This document shows, piece by piece, positions 8,619 to 18,157 of a DNA stretch of 64,000 bases. This DNA comes from Pseudomonas songnenensis (GTDB lineage: Bacteria > Pseudomonadota > Gammaproteobacteria > Pseudomonadales > Pseudomonadaceae). Within the stretch, counting starts at the first letter, position 1. Every line of letters begins with the position of its first letter. Both the position numbers and the translations under genes were made by a program. The stretch spans positions 124,001 to 188,000 of the forward strand of contig NZ_RFFN01000005.1 of the NCBI RefSeq assembly GCF_003696315.1. The letters run 5' to 3'. Below the pieces are notes generated by a model, which saw nothing but the letters and a program-made list of their open reading frames with translations, was not told where the DNA came from and searched no databases.

Positions 8619-9227
8619 ATGAAGCCCTGGATTCTCGGGTTGACTGGCGGTATCGGTAGTGGAAAGACCGCGGTTGCAGATCGGTTCGCCAGCCTGGGCG
8701 TGCATGTGGTCGATGCGGACCAGGCTGCCCGCTGGGTGGTTGAGTCTGGGCGGCCGGCCCTGCAGCAGATTGTTGAGCGCTTTGGTCAAGAGGTCTTGCT
8801 GCAGAGCGGTGAGCTGGACCGCGCTGGGTTGCGTCAGAAAGTATTCGCTGACGGGGCCGAGCGTCAGTGGCTCGAAAAGCTCCTGCATCCTTTGATTCGC
8901 GCCGAGGTCGCCCGGCATCTCGCCCTGGCCGAATCGCCTTACGCCATCATGGTCTCTCCGCTGCTTGTCGAGTCCGGGCAGTATCGTCAGGTCGGTCGAG
9001 TGCTGGTCGTGGATGTGCCAGAGTCGCTCCAGATCGCACGCACGACGGCCCGAGATCAGGCCAGCGAGGAGCAGGTGCGCGCCATTCTCAATGCTCAGGC
9101 TCAGCGTGAAGAGCGCTTGAAGCATGCCGATGACGTGCTTGTGAATGATCGCGATCTGTCTTGGCTCGCGGCTGAGGTCGAGCGTTTGCACCGTTTTTAT
9201 CTGACATTGCGAGGAGCTCAGAAATGA
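8619..9227 (+). CDS. coaE: Dephospho-CoA kinase
   Basis: 202 residues. The P-loop [11 protein letters not shown] is at residues 6-16 and a [10 protein letters not shown] segment follows. It phosphorylates the ribose 3' hydroxyl of dephospho-CoA, the last step of coenzyme A synthesis, in the cytosol. The order pilD-coaE-yacG is conserved in many gammaproteobacteria. The 143-base gap after pilD contains a short stem (AGCCTA/TAGGCT near 8538-8553) but no clear terminator. Confidence 0.97.
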   Translation: MKPWILGLTGGIGSGKTAVADRFASLGVHVVDADQAARWVVESGRPALQQIVERFGQEVLLQSGELDRAGLRQKVFADGAERQWLEKLLHPLIRAEVARHLALAESPYAIMVSPLLVESGQYRQVGRVLVVDVPESLQIARTTARDQASEEQVRAILNAQAQREERLKHADDVLVNDRDLSWLAAEVERLHRFYLTLRGAQK

Positions 9228-9418
9228 CCGCAACAGTTGAGTGCCCCACCTGCAGGGCGCCAGTAGAGTGGGGGCCGCGGAGTCCGAACCGGCCATTTTG
9301 CTCCGAACGCTGCAAGCTGATTGATCTGGGCGCCTGGGCTGCAGAAGCGCATGCCATTCCGGGAAACGAGCTGGAGGACGATTTGTTTTCGGGTGACATG
9401 CCCCCGCGTGAGCACTAG
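9224..9418 (+). CDS. yacG: DNA gyrase inhibitor YacG
   Basis: 64 residues with a zinc-finger pattern of four cysteines: CPTC near the N terminus, then CSERC about 20 residues later. YacG binds the GyrB C-terminal region and blocks gyrase binding to DNA in E. coli. The ATG overlaps the coaE stop by 4 bases, the usual coaE-yacG arrangement. Confidence 0.93.
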   Translation: MTATVECPTCRAPVEWGPRSPNRPFCSERCKLIDLGAWAAEAHAIPGNELEDDLFSGDMPPREH

Positions 9419-9451
9419 GTTTCCTTTGCAGGGCTCGCCTGCGTCCCTTCG

Positions 9452-10129
9452 TTACTCCTCTTTCCAGGGCGCCTGCAGGTACCGGCTCTGGTTGAAGCTT
9501 TCCATCCAGTCTGGGTAGAAGACCACCAGTGCTGTGATCGCCGTGCCGTTGATAAAGGCCTCGGGGAACATTACCAGCCAGATGTACCCTGCGAAGTCTT
9601 CCAGCCATGGCGGCATCGGAAAGCGGCCATCGAATAGCAGTACGCCCAGCGATGCGAGAATGCACGCCAGCGCAGCGAGTGCTGCGGGAAAGAAACCGGC
9701 AAAGAATATGAACACGAACAGGTTGCGTGGCTGGGCCCGCTCCACCAGGCGGGCGCAAATGACCGTAACCATCACCGGGATCAGTACCAGCAGAATGCCG
9801 TTTATGCCGAGTGCAGCGAGATGTTGATGGCCGGTCAGCGTCAAGCCGAGCTGTGCGGCGAGGGCGGCCAGAATGGCTAGCGGCCAGTCCAGCAAAAGCG
9901 TGACGGCTGTCAGGCCTATAAAGTGAAAGGATAGGCCTGAGTCGAAGTCCCGTCGGACGAGCCAGAGCAAGAAAACGGACAGCATTGCGCCGCACAGAAG
10001 ATGCTGCCGGCGCGTATCGCTGAATAGTTCCACCCATGGCGCTCGCCATGCGGCCCATATCAGCGCAGCTGCGTAGATCATCCAGCCTATTGAGAGCGTG
10101 GCGGGGGCAAGCAGGTGTGAGGCAATCAT
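9452..10129 (-). CDS. CbiM-like integral membrane protein (energy-coupling factor permease type)
   Basis: 225 residues with about six or seven hydrophobic segments and few charges outside short loops. It starts MIASHLLAPATL and carries the HFIGLTAVTLL segment typical of Pseudomonas proteins annotated as CbiM-type energy-coupling factor permeases. No ATPase or other S/T component lies nearby, so a transport function is uncertain. A homologous uncharacterised gene follows yacG in P. aeruginosa, so it belongs to the conserved pilD-coaE-yacG neighbourhood. It is convergent with yacG. Confidence 0.7.
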   Translation of the reverse strand: MIASHLLAPATLSIGWMIYAAALIWAAWRAPWVELFSDTRRQHLLCGAMLSVFLLWLVRRDFDSGLSFHFIGLTAVTLLLDWPLAILAALAAQLGLTLTGHQHLAALGINGILLVLIPVMVTVICARLVERAQPRNLFVFIFFAGFFPAALAALACILASLGVLLFDGRFPMPPWLEDFAGYIWLVMFPEAFINGTAITALVVFYPDWMESFNQSRYLQAPWKEE

Positions 10130-10198
10130 CCTTACGGTCCTTTGCGCTGATGTGCGTGTGACGGGTGTATGGGTGGTGAGTCTGGTTAGGTGAGCGAA

Positions 10199-11236
10199 TC
10201 AGGGCGCTGGATTTGGATGCTTCGTGTGAATGCTCTCGATTTCGGACAGTACTTCGCTCGATAGCTTCAGCTTGGAGCTATTGATGTTGGACTCAAGCTG
10301 CTCCACTGTCGTGGCGCCGATGATGTTGCTGGTGACGAAGGGCTGCGCTGTCACGTAGGCGAGTGCCATTTGTGCTGGATCCAGCCCATGTTTTCGGGCA
10401 ACTGCAATATAGCCGGAGCAGGCAGCTCGTGCTTGAGCGTTGTTATAGCGAGCAAAGCGCTGAAAAAGCGTGAGGCGCGCGTTGGCGGGGCGTGCGCCGT
10501 CCTCGTATTTGCCGCTGAGCATGCCGAATGCCAGCGGTGAGTACGCGAGTAGGCCGCACTGCTCACGAATGCTAATTTCTGCCAGGCCAACCTCGAAGCT
10601 GCGGTTTAGCAGGTTATAAGGGTTCTGTATCGAGACTGCGCGCGGCCAGCCGCGAGCTTCGGCTAGTTGCAGAAACTTCATCAGACCCCAGGGGGTTTCA
10701 TTGGATAACCCGATGTGGCGAATCCTGCCGGCTCTAACTTCGTCATCCAGCGCTTCCAGTGTTTCTTCGAGCGGGGTGAAGTCGTCTTCCTGATGGCGAT
10801 AGCCCAGCTGTCCGAAGAAGTTGGTGCTGCGTTCAGGCCAGTGCAGTTGGTAAAGATCGATCCAGTCGGTCTGCAGTCGACGGAGGCTCTCGTCCAGTGC
10901 GGAGCGGATATGCGCGCGATTGAACTTGAGGCGTCCGTCGCGAATGTGACTTATGCCGTTGCCGGGGCCGGCTATCTTCGTTGCGAGGACCCAGTCGGAT
11001 CGGCCGCCGCGCGTCTTGAAATAGTTGCCAATATAGTGCTCGGTGGTGGCATAGGTTTCACGGCGAGGTGGTACCGGGTACATCTCGGCCGTATCTAAGA
11101 AGTTGATGCCAGCGGCTTTCGCTTGGTCAATCTGGGCGAATGCATCGGTTTGGTCATTCTGCTCGCCCCATGTCATTGTGCCCAGGCAAAGCGAGCTAAC
11201 TTTCAGGTCCGTGCGGCCTAGTGGACGAAACTCCAT
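10199..11236 (-). CDS. Aldo/keto reductase (Tas-like)
   Basis: 345 residues from the chosen start MEFRPLGRTDLKVS, which has GAGG 8 bases upstream; the frame stays open 22 codons further upstream, but those codons do not resemble the family. The aldo-keto reductase TIM barrel is recognisable from CLGTMTWGEQN, FLDTAEMYPV (catalytic Asp and Tyr), a Lys in LATKIAG and the His of YQLHWPER. It is an NADPH-dependent cytosolic reductase close to E. coli Tas. The substrate cannot be read from sequence. It appears to be monocistronic. Confidence 0.9.
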   Translation of the reverse strand: MEFRPLGRTDLKVSSLCLGTMTWGEQNDQTDAFAQIDQAKAAGINFLDTAEMYPVPPRRETYATTEHYIGNYFKTRGGRSDWVLATKIAGPGNGISHIRDGRLKFNRAHIRSALDESLRRLQTDWIDLYQLHWPERSTNFFGQLGYRHQEDDFTPLEETLEALDDEVRAGRIRHIGLSNETPWGLMKFLQLAEARGWPRAVSIQNPYNLLNRSFEVGLAEISIREQCGLLAYSPLAFGMLSGKYEDGARPANARLTLFQRFARYNNAQARAACSGYIAVARKHGLDPAQMALAYVTAQPFVTSNIIGATTVEQLESNINSSKLKLSSEVLSEIESIHTKHPNPAP

Positions 11237-11437
11237 CGGATACCTCGTGCGGAAGGGTGCAAGTACGCAGAAGCTTAACGAAGATAAGCTGGTTCCGGTC
11301 ATGAGAGTAGCGGGGCGTATCGAAGTGCCCGGGTGGTTACAGCGAGGAGGGGGCTGGGGTTCGGCGGTTGCGAGTGAGCACCGAGGTAACTGAGTAGCGA
11401 TGTCCGTGATGCCGGCTCGACGACTCGCAAATGTTGG

Positions 11438-11465
11438 TTGCTATTTTTCTGCCAATCAGGATAAT
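11438..11465 (+). promoter_or_regulatory. Candidate promoter of rplM-rpsI
   Basis: TTGCTA and GATAAT with a 16-base spacer, in the 435-base gap between the aldo/keto reductase and rplM. It predicts a leader of about 200 bases. That leader holds the direct repeat at 11482-11531, a 7-bp hairpin GCCCTGG/CCAGGGC near 11592-11610 and a GC-rich stem near 11648. Autoregulation by L13 through the rplM leader is known in E. coli; whether this leader does the same is not shown. Confidence 0.4.
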
Positions 11466-11481
11466 TCCGCAGCCTGTCGGC

Positions 11482-11531
11482 GGGGATGCCTAGCCTGTCG
11501 ACGCAAGTCAAAGGTAGGGGATGCCTAGCCT
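11482..11531 (+). repeat. 15-bp direct repeat in the rplM leader
   Basis: GGGGATGCCTAGCCT occurs at 11482-11496 and again at 11517-11531, a 35-base period. An additional GCCTGTCG is repeated at 11472-11479 and 11493-11500. It lies between the candidate promoter and rplM and is not coding. Confidence 0.8.
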
Positions 11532-11671
11532 ACCGAATAATTGCCGTAGCGGACGCGCTGACCCGAGCCCCCGATAGCGTCTGTTTCCGGCTGCCCTGGT
11601 CTTGCCAGGGCGAGCACCATTCAGTAAGATTCGCCGTCTTATTTTCAGGGCGGCCCCTGAGGCTATAACGA

Positions 11672-12100
11672 ATGAAGACATTTACTGCTAAACCGGAAAC
11701 CGTCAAGCGCGACTGGTTCGTCGTCGACGCTGCCGGCCAGACCCTGGGTCGTCTGGCAACCGAAATCGCTAGCCGCCTGCGTGGCAAGCACAAGCCCGAA
11801 TACACCCCTCACGTAGATACCGGCGATTACATCGTTGTGATCAATGCTGAGCAAGTGCGTGTTACCGGTGCCAAGACCACCGACAAGATGTACTACTCTC
11901 ACTCCGGTTTCCCGGGTGGCATCAAGTCGATCAACTTCGAGAAGTTGATTGCCAAGGCGCCCGAGCGTGTGATCGAGACTGCGGTCAAAGGCATGCTGCC
12001 GAAGAATCCGCTGGGTCGCGACATGTATCGTAAGCTGAAGGTGTACAAGGGTGCCAATCACCCGCACACCGCTCAGCAGCCCCAAGAACTGAAGATTTAA
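11672..12100 (+). CDS. rplM: 50S ribosomal protein L13
   Basis: 142 residues, full family length and nearly invariant sequence (for example [28 protein letters not shown] near residue 110). It is an early-assembly protein of the large subunit that binds 23S rRNA. It forms the conserved rplM-rpsI operon, with rpsI starting 14 bases after its stop. Codon choice is strongly biased, as expected for high expression. Confidence 0.99.
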   Translation: MKTFTAKPETVKRDWFVVDAAGQTLGRLATEIASRLRGKHKPEYTPHVDTGDYIVVINAEQVRVTGAKTTDKMYYSHSGFPGGIKSINFEKLIAKAPERVIETAVKGMLPKNPLGRDMYRKLKVYKGANHPHTAQQPQELKI

Positions 12101-12114
12101 CGGAATAGTTCATT

Positions 12115-12507
12115 ATGTCGGCGACTCAAAATTACGGCACTGGCCGTCGCAAGACTGCAACCGCGCGCGTTTTCCTGCGTCCGGGTACTGGCAAGATCTC
12201 CATCAACAACCGTGAGCTGGATAACTTCTTCGGTCGCGAAACCGCCCGCATGGTCGTTCGTCAGCCGCTGGAGCTGACCGAGACTGTCGAGAAGTTCGAT
12301 ATCTACGTCACCGTTCTGGGTGGTGGTGTCAGTGGTCAGGCTGGTGCGATCCGTCACGGTATCACTCGCGCTCTGATCTCGTATGACGAGACCCTGCGTA
12401 GCCCGCTGCGCAAGGCCGGATTCGTCACTCGCGATGCTCGTGAAGTTGAACGTAAGAAGGTCGGTCTGCGTAAAGCACGCAAGCGTCCGCAGTACTCCAA
12501 GCGCTAA
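12115..12507 (+). CDS. rpsI: 30S ribosomal protein S9
   Basis: 130 residues starting [20 protein letters not shown] and ending in the conserved basic tail with terminal KR, which reaches the P-site tRNA in the 30S subunit. It is the second gene of rplM-rpsI and is followed by a strong terminator. Confidence 0.99.
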   Translation: MSATQNYGTGRRKTATARVFLRPGTGKISINNRELDNFFGRETARMVVRQPLELTETVEKFDIYVTVLGGGVSGQAGAIRHGITRALISYDETLRSPLRKAGFVTRDAREVERKKVGLRKARKRPQYSKR

Positions 12508-12524
12508 TTCGCGCTTTCAAAAGA

Positions 12525-12560
12525 AACGCCCAGTTTCGTTCGGAGCTGGGCGTTTTTTTT
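12525..12560 (+). terminator. Intrinsic terminator of rplM-rpsI
   Basis: Stem AACGCCCAG/CTGGGCGTT (12525-12533 and 12546-12554) followed by a run of eight T. It separates the ribosomal operon from petABC. Confidence 0.9.
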
Positions 12561-12650
12561 GGGCTGTGATTTATGGTGGTGCGACAGTGTGTCGCGCATT
12601 GGAGGGCCTGGTCTGTCTAGGTGTTAGAGGCTTTGTGACTGCCTATTACC

Positions 12651-12679
12651 TTGTCAGAAGAGGGTCTTTTCTTTACCAT
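12651..12679 (+). promoter_or_regulatory. Candidate promoter of petABC
   Basis: TTGTCA and TACCAT separated by 17 bases, about 85 bases before the petA ATG. The -10 element is poor, so this is only the best candidate in the 200-base gap after the rpsI terminator. Confidence 0.3.
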
Positions 12680-12762
12680 TTGGCGAATTTTTCGCGGCTC
12701 AATTTTACGTAGTACATGCCTGCTTTAGGGCAGGCCATAAGAAGCTGATGGGAGACGACTGA

Positions 12763-13356
12763 ATGAGCAATGACGGCGTGAATGCAGGCCGGCGTCGCTT
12801 CCTTGTGGCCGCCACTTCGGTGGTGGGTGCAGCAGGAGCGGTGGGTGCCGCGGTCCCGTTCGTGGGATCGTGGTTCCCGAGTGCCAAGGCCAAGGCTGCC
12901 GGTGCGCCGGTAAGGGTAAATATCAGCAAGATCGAGCCGGGGCAGCAGATGGTCGCCGAATGGCGCGGTCAGCCGGTATTTATCGTGCGTCGAACCGAAG
13001 AGATTCTCGGAAATCTGGAGAAAGTTGCTGGCCAGGTAGCTGATCCAGAGTCCAAGGCTTCTGAGCAGCCATCTTATGTCGATCCGAAGACTCGGGCTAT
13101 TAAGCCGGAGCTTCTGGTGGTGGTTGGCCTCTGTACTCACCTTGGCTGCGCGCCGTCCTTCCGTCCTGAAGTGGCTGCGGCCGATCTTGGCGCTGACTGG
13201 CTCGGTGGTTATTTCTGCCCCTGCCACGGTTCCAAATACGATATGGCCGGTCGTGTCTACAAGGCACAGCCAGCTCCCTTGAACCTGCCGGTGCCCCCGC
13301 ACTCGTACGAGACCGATAGTGTAATCATCATCGGTGTGGACCAGGAGAACGCCTGA
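12763..13356 (+). CDS. petA: Ubiquinol-cytochrome c reductase iron-sulfur (Rieske) subunit
   Basis: 197 residues. The twin-arginine motif RRRFLVA near residue 10 and the single hydrophobic helix send and anchor it at the periplasmic face. The Rieske [2Fe-2S] ligands are present: CTHLGC (Cys124, His126) and CPCHGS (Cys152, His155), with Cys129 and Cys154 forming the disulfide. It accepts electrons from ubiquinol in the bc1 complex. It is the first gene of petABC; its TGA overlaps the petB ATG by one base. Confidence 0.98.
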   Translation: MSNDGVNAGRRRFLVAATSVVGAAGAVGAAVPFVGSWFPSAKAKAAGAPVRVNISKIEPGQQMVAEWRGQPVFIVRRTEEILGNLEKVAGQVADPESKASEQPSYVDPKTRAIKPELLVVVGLCTHLGCAPSFRPEVAAADLGADWLGGYFCPCHGSKYDMAGRVYKAQPAPLNLPVPPHSYETDSVIIIGVDQENA

Positions 13357-14567
13357 TGAGCAAGTTCATGGAATGGGTTGACGCCCGCTTCCCCGCTACA
13401 AAAATGTGGGAAGACCATCTTTCCAAGTATTACGCGCCCAAGAACTTCAATGTGCTGTACTTCTTCGGTTCGCTGGCGCTGCTGGTTCTCGTCAACCAGA
13501 TCCTGACCGGTATCTGGCTGACCATGAGCTACGAGCCGTCCGCTGAAGGTGCTTTCGCCTCCGTCGAATACATCATGCGCGACGTTGAATACGGCTGGAT
13601 TCTGCGCTATCTGCACTCCACCGGTGCCTCGGCATTCTTCGTGGTGGTCTACCTGCACATGTTCCGCGGCATCCTCTACGGCTCCTACCAGAAGCCGCGT
13701 GAGCTGGTGTGGATCTTCGGCATGATGATCTACCTGGCGCTGATGGCCGAGGCCTTCATGGGCTACCTGCTGCCGTGGGGCCAGATGTCCTACTGGGGTG
13801 CCCAGGTGATCATCTCGCTGTTCGGTGCCATCCCGGTTATCGGTGCGGACCTGACCCAGTGGATCCGTGGTGACTACCTGATCTCGGGCATCACCCTTAA
13901 CCGCTTCTTCGCCCTGCATGTCGTTGCCCTGCCGATCGTCATCCTCGGCCTGGTCGTCCTGCACATCCTTGCGCTGCACGAGGTTGGCTCGAACAACCCG
14001 CTGGGCGTGGACATCAAGAAGTCCAAAGACGAAAACGGCGTACCGCTGGACGGCATCCCCTTCCACCCGTACTACACCGTGAAGGATATCGTCGGTGTCG
14101 TGGTGTTCCTGTTTGTCTTCTGCGCTGTGGTGTTCTTCTTCCCTGAGATGGGCGGCTACTTCCTCGAGAAGCCAAACTTCGAAGTGGCGAATGCTTTCAA
14201 GACGCCTGAGCACATTGCGCCCGTCTGGTACTTCACGCCGTTCTACGCGATCCTGCGCGCAGTACCCGACAAGCTGCTCGGCGTGATCGCCATGGGTGCT
14301 GCCATCGCCGTGCTGTTCGTGTTGCCTTGGCTGGACCGTAGCCCGGTCAAGTCCATGAAGTACAAGGGCTGGATGAGCAAGATTGCGCTGCTGCTGTTCT
14401 GCATCTCGTTCGTCATCCTGGGCGTACTGGGCGTGCTGTCTCCGACTCCGGGGCGCACCCTGCTGTCGCAGGTCTGTACGGCAATCTACTTCGGATACTT
14501 CATCCTGATGCCGTTCTACACCAAGCTCGAGAAGACCAAAGTGGTTCCGCAAAGGGTGGATGGCTGA
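13356..14567 (+). CDS. petB: Cytochrome b subunit of the bc1 complex
   Basis: 403 residues with eight predicted membrane helices. The four heme-ligand histidines lie in helices B and D (LHSTGAS and HMFRG in one; FALHVVALP and LHILALHEVGS in the other). A PEWY-like quinol-oxidation motif appears as PVWYF. It carries hemes bL and bH and both quinone sites. Fused in some bacteria, cytochromes b and c1 are separate genes here. petB is coupled to petA and petC by TGATG overlaps. Confidence 0.98.
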   Translation: MSKFMEWVDARFPATKMWEDHLSKYYAPKNFNVLYFFGSLALLVLVNQILTGIWLTMSYEPSAEGAFASVEYIMRDVEYGWILRYLHSTGASAFFVVVYLHMFRGILYGSYQKPRELVWIFGMMIYLALMAEAFMGYLLPWGQMSYWGAQVIISLFGAIPVIGADLTQWIRGDYLISGITLNRFFALHVVALPIVILGLVVLHILALHEVGSNNPLGVDIKKSKDENGVPLDGIPFHPYYTVKDIVGVVVFLFVFCAVVFFFPEMGGYFLEKPNFEVANAFKTPEHIAPVWYFTPFYAILRAVPDKLLGVIAMGAAIAVLFVLPWLDRSPVKSMKYKGWMSKIALLLFCISFVILGVLGVLSPTPGRTLLSQVCTAIYFGYFILMPFYTKLEKTKVVPQRVDG

Positions 14568-15346
14568 TGAAAAAGCAACTTGCTGCATTGATTCTTGCAA
14601 TTTTGCCGGCCTTTACCTTCGCGGCTGGTCCGGCGGTGCAGTTGGATAAGGTTGATATCGACCTGACTGACAAGGCTGCCAAGCAGGATGGCCTGAAGAC
14701 TTTCGCCAACTACTGCATGGGTTGTCATAGCGCGCAGTACCAGCGTTATGAGCGTGTTGCCACTGATCTCGGCATTTCCGAAGAAGTCATGATGGATAAC
14801 ATCGTCTTCGCCGATGCCAAGTTTGGCGATCACATGAAGATCGGCATGAAAGCCGAGGACGCCAAGGTCTGGTTTGGCGCTGCGCCCCCCGATCTGACAC
14901 TGGTTGCTCGCGTTCGTGGCAATGACTGGCTGTACTCGTATATGCGTAGCTTCTACGAAGACCCAGCTCGTCCCTACGGCGTGAACAATACGGTTTTCCC
15001 GAACGTAGGTATGCCGCACGTGCTGGCTCCTCTTCAGGGGCGTCGTGTCGTTGGTTGCAAGCAGGTCCAGGTCGTCGAAAACGGTCGCAAGCAGTTCGAT
15101 CCGCTGACTGGCACGCCAATTACCCAAGAGGCGTGTGATCAGATGGTGGTCGAGCCTGGTACTGGTTCACTGTCCGAGGCTGAGTACGACGAGAAGATCA
15201 AGAATCTGGTGACCTTCCTCGCCTATTCGGCTAATCCGGTCAAGCTGGAAAGTCAGCGTATCGGCACCTATGTGCTGCTGTTCCTGGCTGTGTTCTTCGT
15301 GTTCGCTTACCTGCTCAAGCGTGAGTATTGGAAAGACGTTCACTAA
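14567..15346 (+). CDS. petC: Cytochrome c1 subunit of the bc1 complex
   Basis: 259 residues: signal peptide (about 1-20), single covalent heme site CMGCH (Cys50, Cys53, His54), and a C-terminal membrane anchor near 232-250 with a positive inside tail. A Met ligand is expected in the segment PNVGMPHVL. It passes electrons from the Rieske protein to soluble cytochrome c in the periplasm. It is the last gene of petABC and is followed by a hairpin terminator. Confidence 0.98.
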   Translation: MKKQLAALILAILPAFTFAAGPAVQLDKVDIDLTDKAAKQDGLKTFANYCMGCHSAQYQRYERVATDLGISEEVMMDNIVFADAKFGDHMKIGMKAEDAKVWFGAAPPDLTLVARVRGNDWLYSYMRSFYEDPARPYGVNNTVFPNVGMPHVLAPLQGRRVVGCKQVQVVENGRKQFDPLTGTPITQEACDQMVVEPGTGSLSEAEYDEKIKNLVTFLAYSANPVKLESQRIGTYVLLFLAVFFVFAYLLKREYWKDVH

Positions 15347-15373
15347 GCGCTTCGATTCAATTCGCTGTACCTT

Positions 15374-15404
15374 GCGCGCGCCCCATGGGCGCGCGTGTTT
15401 TTTC
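15374..15404 (+). terminator. Intrinsic terminator of petABC
   Basis: Stem CGCGCGCCC/GGGCGCGCG (15375-15383 and 15387-15395) with a tight loop, then GTG and a run of six T. The sspA start lies about 30 bases downstream, so sspA either uses read-through or has a promoter overlapping this stem. Confidence 0.85.
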
Positions 15405-15434
15405 TGCCTCAGATAAAAGAGTGAGGAAGGACCT

Positions 15435-16052
15435 ATGGCTACAACCAATCGGTTGGGCTGCTATTCCGATCCTGCCGACCACTACTCCCACCGTGTTCGT
15501 CTCGTGCTCGCCGAGAAGGGCGTCAGCGTCGACATCCTCGATGTCGAGGCGGGGCAGTGTCCAGTCAAGCTGGCGGAAGTGAATCCATATGCCACCGTTC
15601 CGACGCTGGTAGATCGCGATCTGGCGCTCTACGAGCCGGGCGTGATCCTAGAGTATCTGGAGGAGCGTTACCCGCATCCTCCGTTGCTGCCGGTGTATCC
15701 GGTCGCCCGGGCGAACACGCGTTTGCTGGTTCATCGCATTCAGCGTGATTGGTGTTCGCTGGCCGATCGGATTCTCGATCAGCGCACGGCGGAATCAGGG
15801 CGTGTGCAGGCGCGCAAGGAGCTTCGCGAAAGCCTTACCGGCGTGTCGCCGATATTCGCGGAGAAACCGTACTTCATGAGTGACGAGATGAGCCTCGTAG
15901 ACTGCTGCCTGTTGCCTATCCTCTGGCGTTTGCCCAGACTCGGTATCGAGTTGCCGCGAGCTGCCAAGCCGCTGCTGGATTACATGGAGCGCAATTTCGC
16001 CCGCGAGGCTTTCCAGGCCAGTCTTTCCGCGGTCGAGCGCAGCATGCGTTGA
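15435..16052 (+). CDS. sspA: Stringent starvation protein A
   Basis: 205 residues with a glutathione-S-transferase fold: thioredoxin-like N-terminal domain ([20 protein letters not shown]) and helical C-terminal domain. It has no expected transferase activity. SspA binds RNA polymerase with sigma-70 and shapes transcription in starvation and acid stress; in Pseudomonas it also affects virulence gene control. AGGAAGGA lies upstream of the ATG. sspB follows directly. Confidence 0.95.
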   Translation: MATTNRLGCYSDPADHYSHRVRLVLAEKGVSVDILDVEAGQCPVKLAEVNPYATVPTLVDRDLALYEPGVILEYLEERYPHPPLLPVYPVARANTRLLVHRIQRDWCSLADRILDQRTAESGRVQARKELRESLTGVSPIFAEKPYFMSDEMSLVDCCLLPILWRLPRLGIELPRAAKPLLDYMERNFAREAFQASLSAVERSMR

Positions 16053-16066
16053 GAGAGGATGTGTTC

Positions 16067-16471
16067 ATGAATTCAAGTCGCCCGTATCTGGTCAGAGCGC
16101 TCTATGAGTGGATCGTCGACAACGATTGCACGCCGCACTTGCTGGTCAATGTTGACTACCCCGGGGTGCAGGTGCCCGCCGGTTTTGCGAGTGACGGCCA
16201 GATTGTGTTGAACGTTGCGCCAAGTGCGGTTCGCCACCTGCACATGGATAACGAAGCTATTAGCTTCGAGGGCCGTTTTGGCGGTATTTCGCATTCGCTG
16301 AACGTACCGTCTGCGGCGGTGATGGCTATTTATGCCAGAGAGAATGGCCAGGGTATGGTGTTCGAGATCGAGCCAACACCGCCGGAGGACGATTCGCCTA
16401 CCAATAGCGGTGGTTCGGATGATGAGGGGCCACGACCGGGTGGCCGTCCGAGCTTGAAGGTGGTTAAGTAA
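16067..16471 (+). CDS. sspB: ClpXP adaptor protein SspB
   Basis: 134 residues from MNSSRPYLVRALYEWIVDN, with GAGAGGAT before the ATG; six further upstream codons are open but overlap sspA. The folded tag-binding domain (about 1-110) is followed by a flexible acidic tail and a C-terminal ClpX-binding tip, RPSLKVVK. It delivers ssrA-tagged peptides and other substrates to ClpXP. A GC-rich stem (CGACGCCC/GGGCGTCG, 16477-16512) separates it from convergent dolP. Confidence 0.95.
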   Translation: MNSSRPYLVRALYEWIVDNDCTPHLLVNVDYPGVQVPAGFASDGQIVLNVAPSAVRHLHMDNEAISFEGRFGGISHSLNVPSAAVMAIYARENGQGMVFEIEPTPPEDDSPTNSGGSDDEGPRPGGRPSLKVVK

Positions 16472-16476
16472 GCGAT

Positions 16477-16512
16477 CGACGCCCAGGTGGCTAACTTGCT
16501 GCCCGGGCGTCG
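16477..16512. terminator. Hairpin between convergent sspB and dolP
   Basis: Perfect 8-bp stem CGACGCCC/GGGCGTCG with a 20-base loop, without a T-run. It is placed where a shared terminator for both genes would be expected. Confidence 0.45.
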
Positions 16513-16521
16513 GCAGCGGCC

Positions 16522-17750
<1,229 letters not shown>

Positions 17751-17794
17751 CTAGGGCTGGCGGCCTCCAGCAGCGGTCGCTGCGGAATGATCGT

Positions 17795-18157
17795 TCAGCT
17801 GTCAAATGCGTTGCGGATCCAGTTCAGGTTCTCGGTTTGTCCGGCTGCTGCGATCGCGACGACGTCAAAGCGACAAGGGCTCCGCGCCCAGCGGCTTTCC
17901 TTCTGCAGAAACAATTGCGCGGTCTTTATCAGCTTGTGCTGCTTGCGCATATCGACGCTTTCGAGGGCGCCACCCCAGGCGGCGTGGCGTCTGTAGCGGA
18001 CTTCGACGAATACTACTGTATCGCCGTCGAGCATGACCAGATCAAGCTCGCCGCTGCGACAGGACCAGTTGCGCTCGAGCAGTCGAAGCCCTTTGCTGCT
18101 GAGGTGATGCAGCGCAAGGGCTTCGGCAGAGCGTCCGCTGCTCTGGCTATCGCTCAT
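17795..18157 (-). CDS. YraN family (UPF0102) endonuclease-like protein
   Basis: 120 residues with the YraN pattern GRSAEALALHHLSSKG then GELDLVMLDGDTVVFVEVR, which corresponds to the PD-(D/E)xK-like GE-D-EVK core of Holliday-junction-resolvase-type nucleases. Here the last motif reads EVR instead of the common EVK. The function is not established. The start overlaps the lpoA stop by one base. Confidence 0.9.
   Translation of the reverse strand: MSDSQSSGRSAEALALHHLSSKGLRLLERNWSCRSGELDLVMLDGDTVVFVEVRYRRHAAWGGALESVDMRKQHKLIKTAQLFLQKESRWARSPCRFDVVAIAAAGQTENLNWIRNAFDS

Noticed and set aside
1149-9418. Genomic island with mobility genes
   Set aside because: The AT-richer pilus locus contains only pilus and accessory genes; no integrase, transposase or repeats at its edges.
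8601-10058. 485-codon minus-strand frame crossing coaE, yacG and the CbiM-like gene
   Set aside because: It runs antisense to coaE and yacG and out of frame in the membrane protein; residues are not protein-like.
13257-14600. 447-codon open frame antisense to petB
   Set aside because: Composition is Gln/Asp/His/Arg-rich, as expected from the reverse strand of GC-biased codons, and petB on the other strand is certain.
16477-16512. Small RNA between sspB and dolP
   Set aside because: Only 50 bases separate two convergent genes and the stem fits a shared 3' end; no promoter seen.
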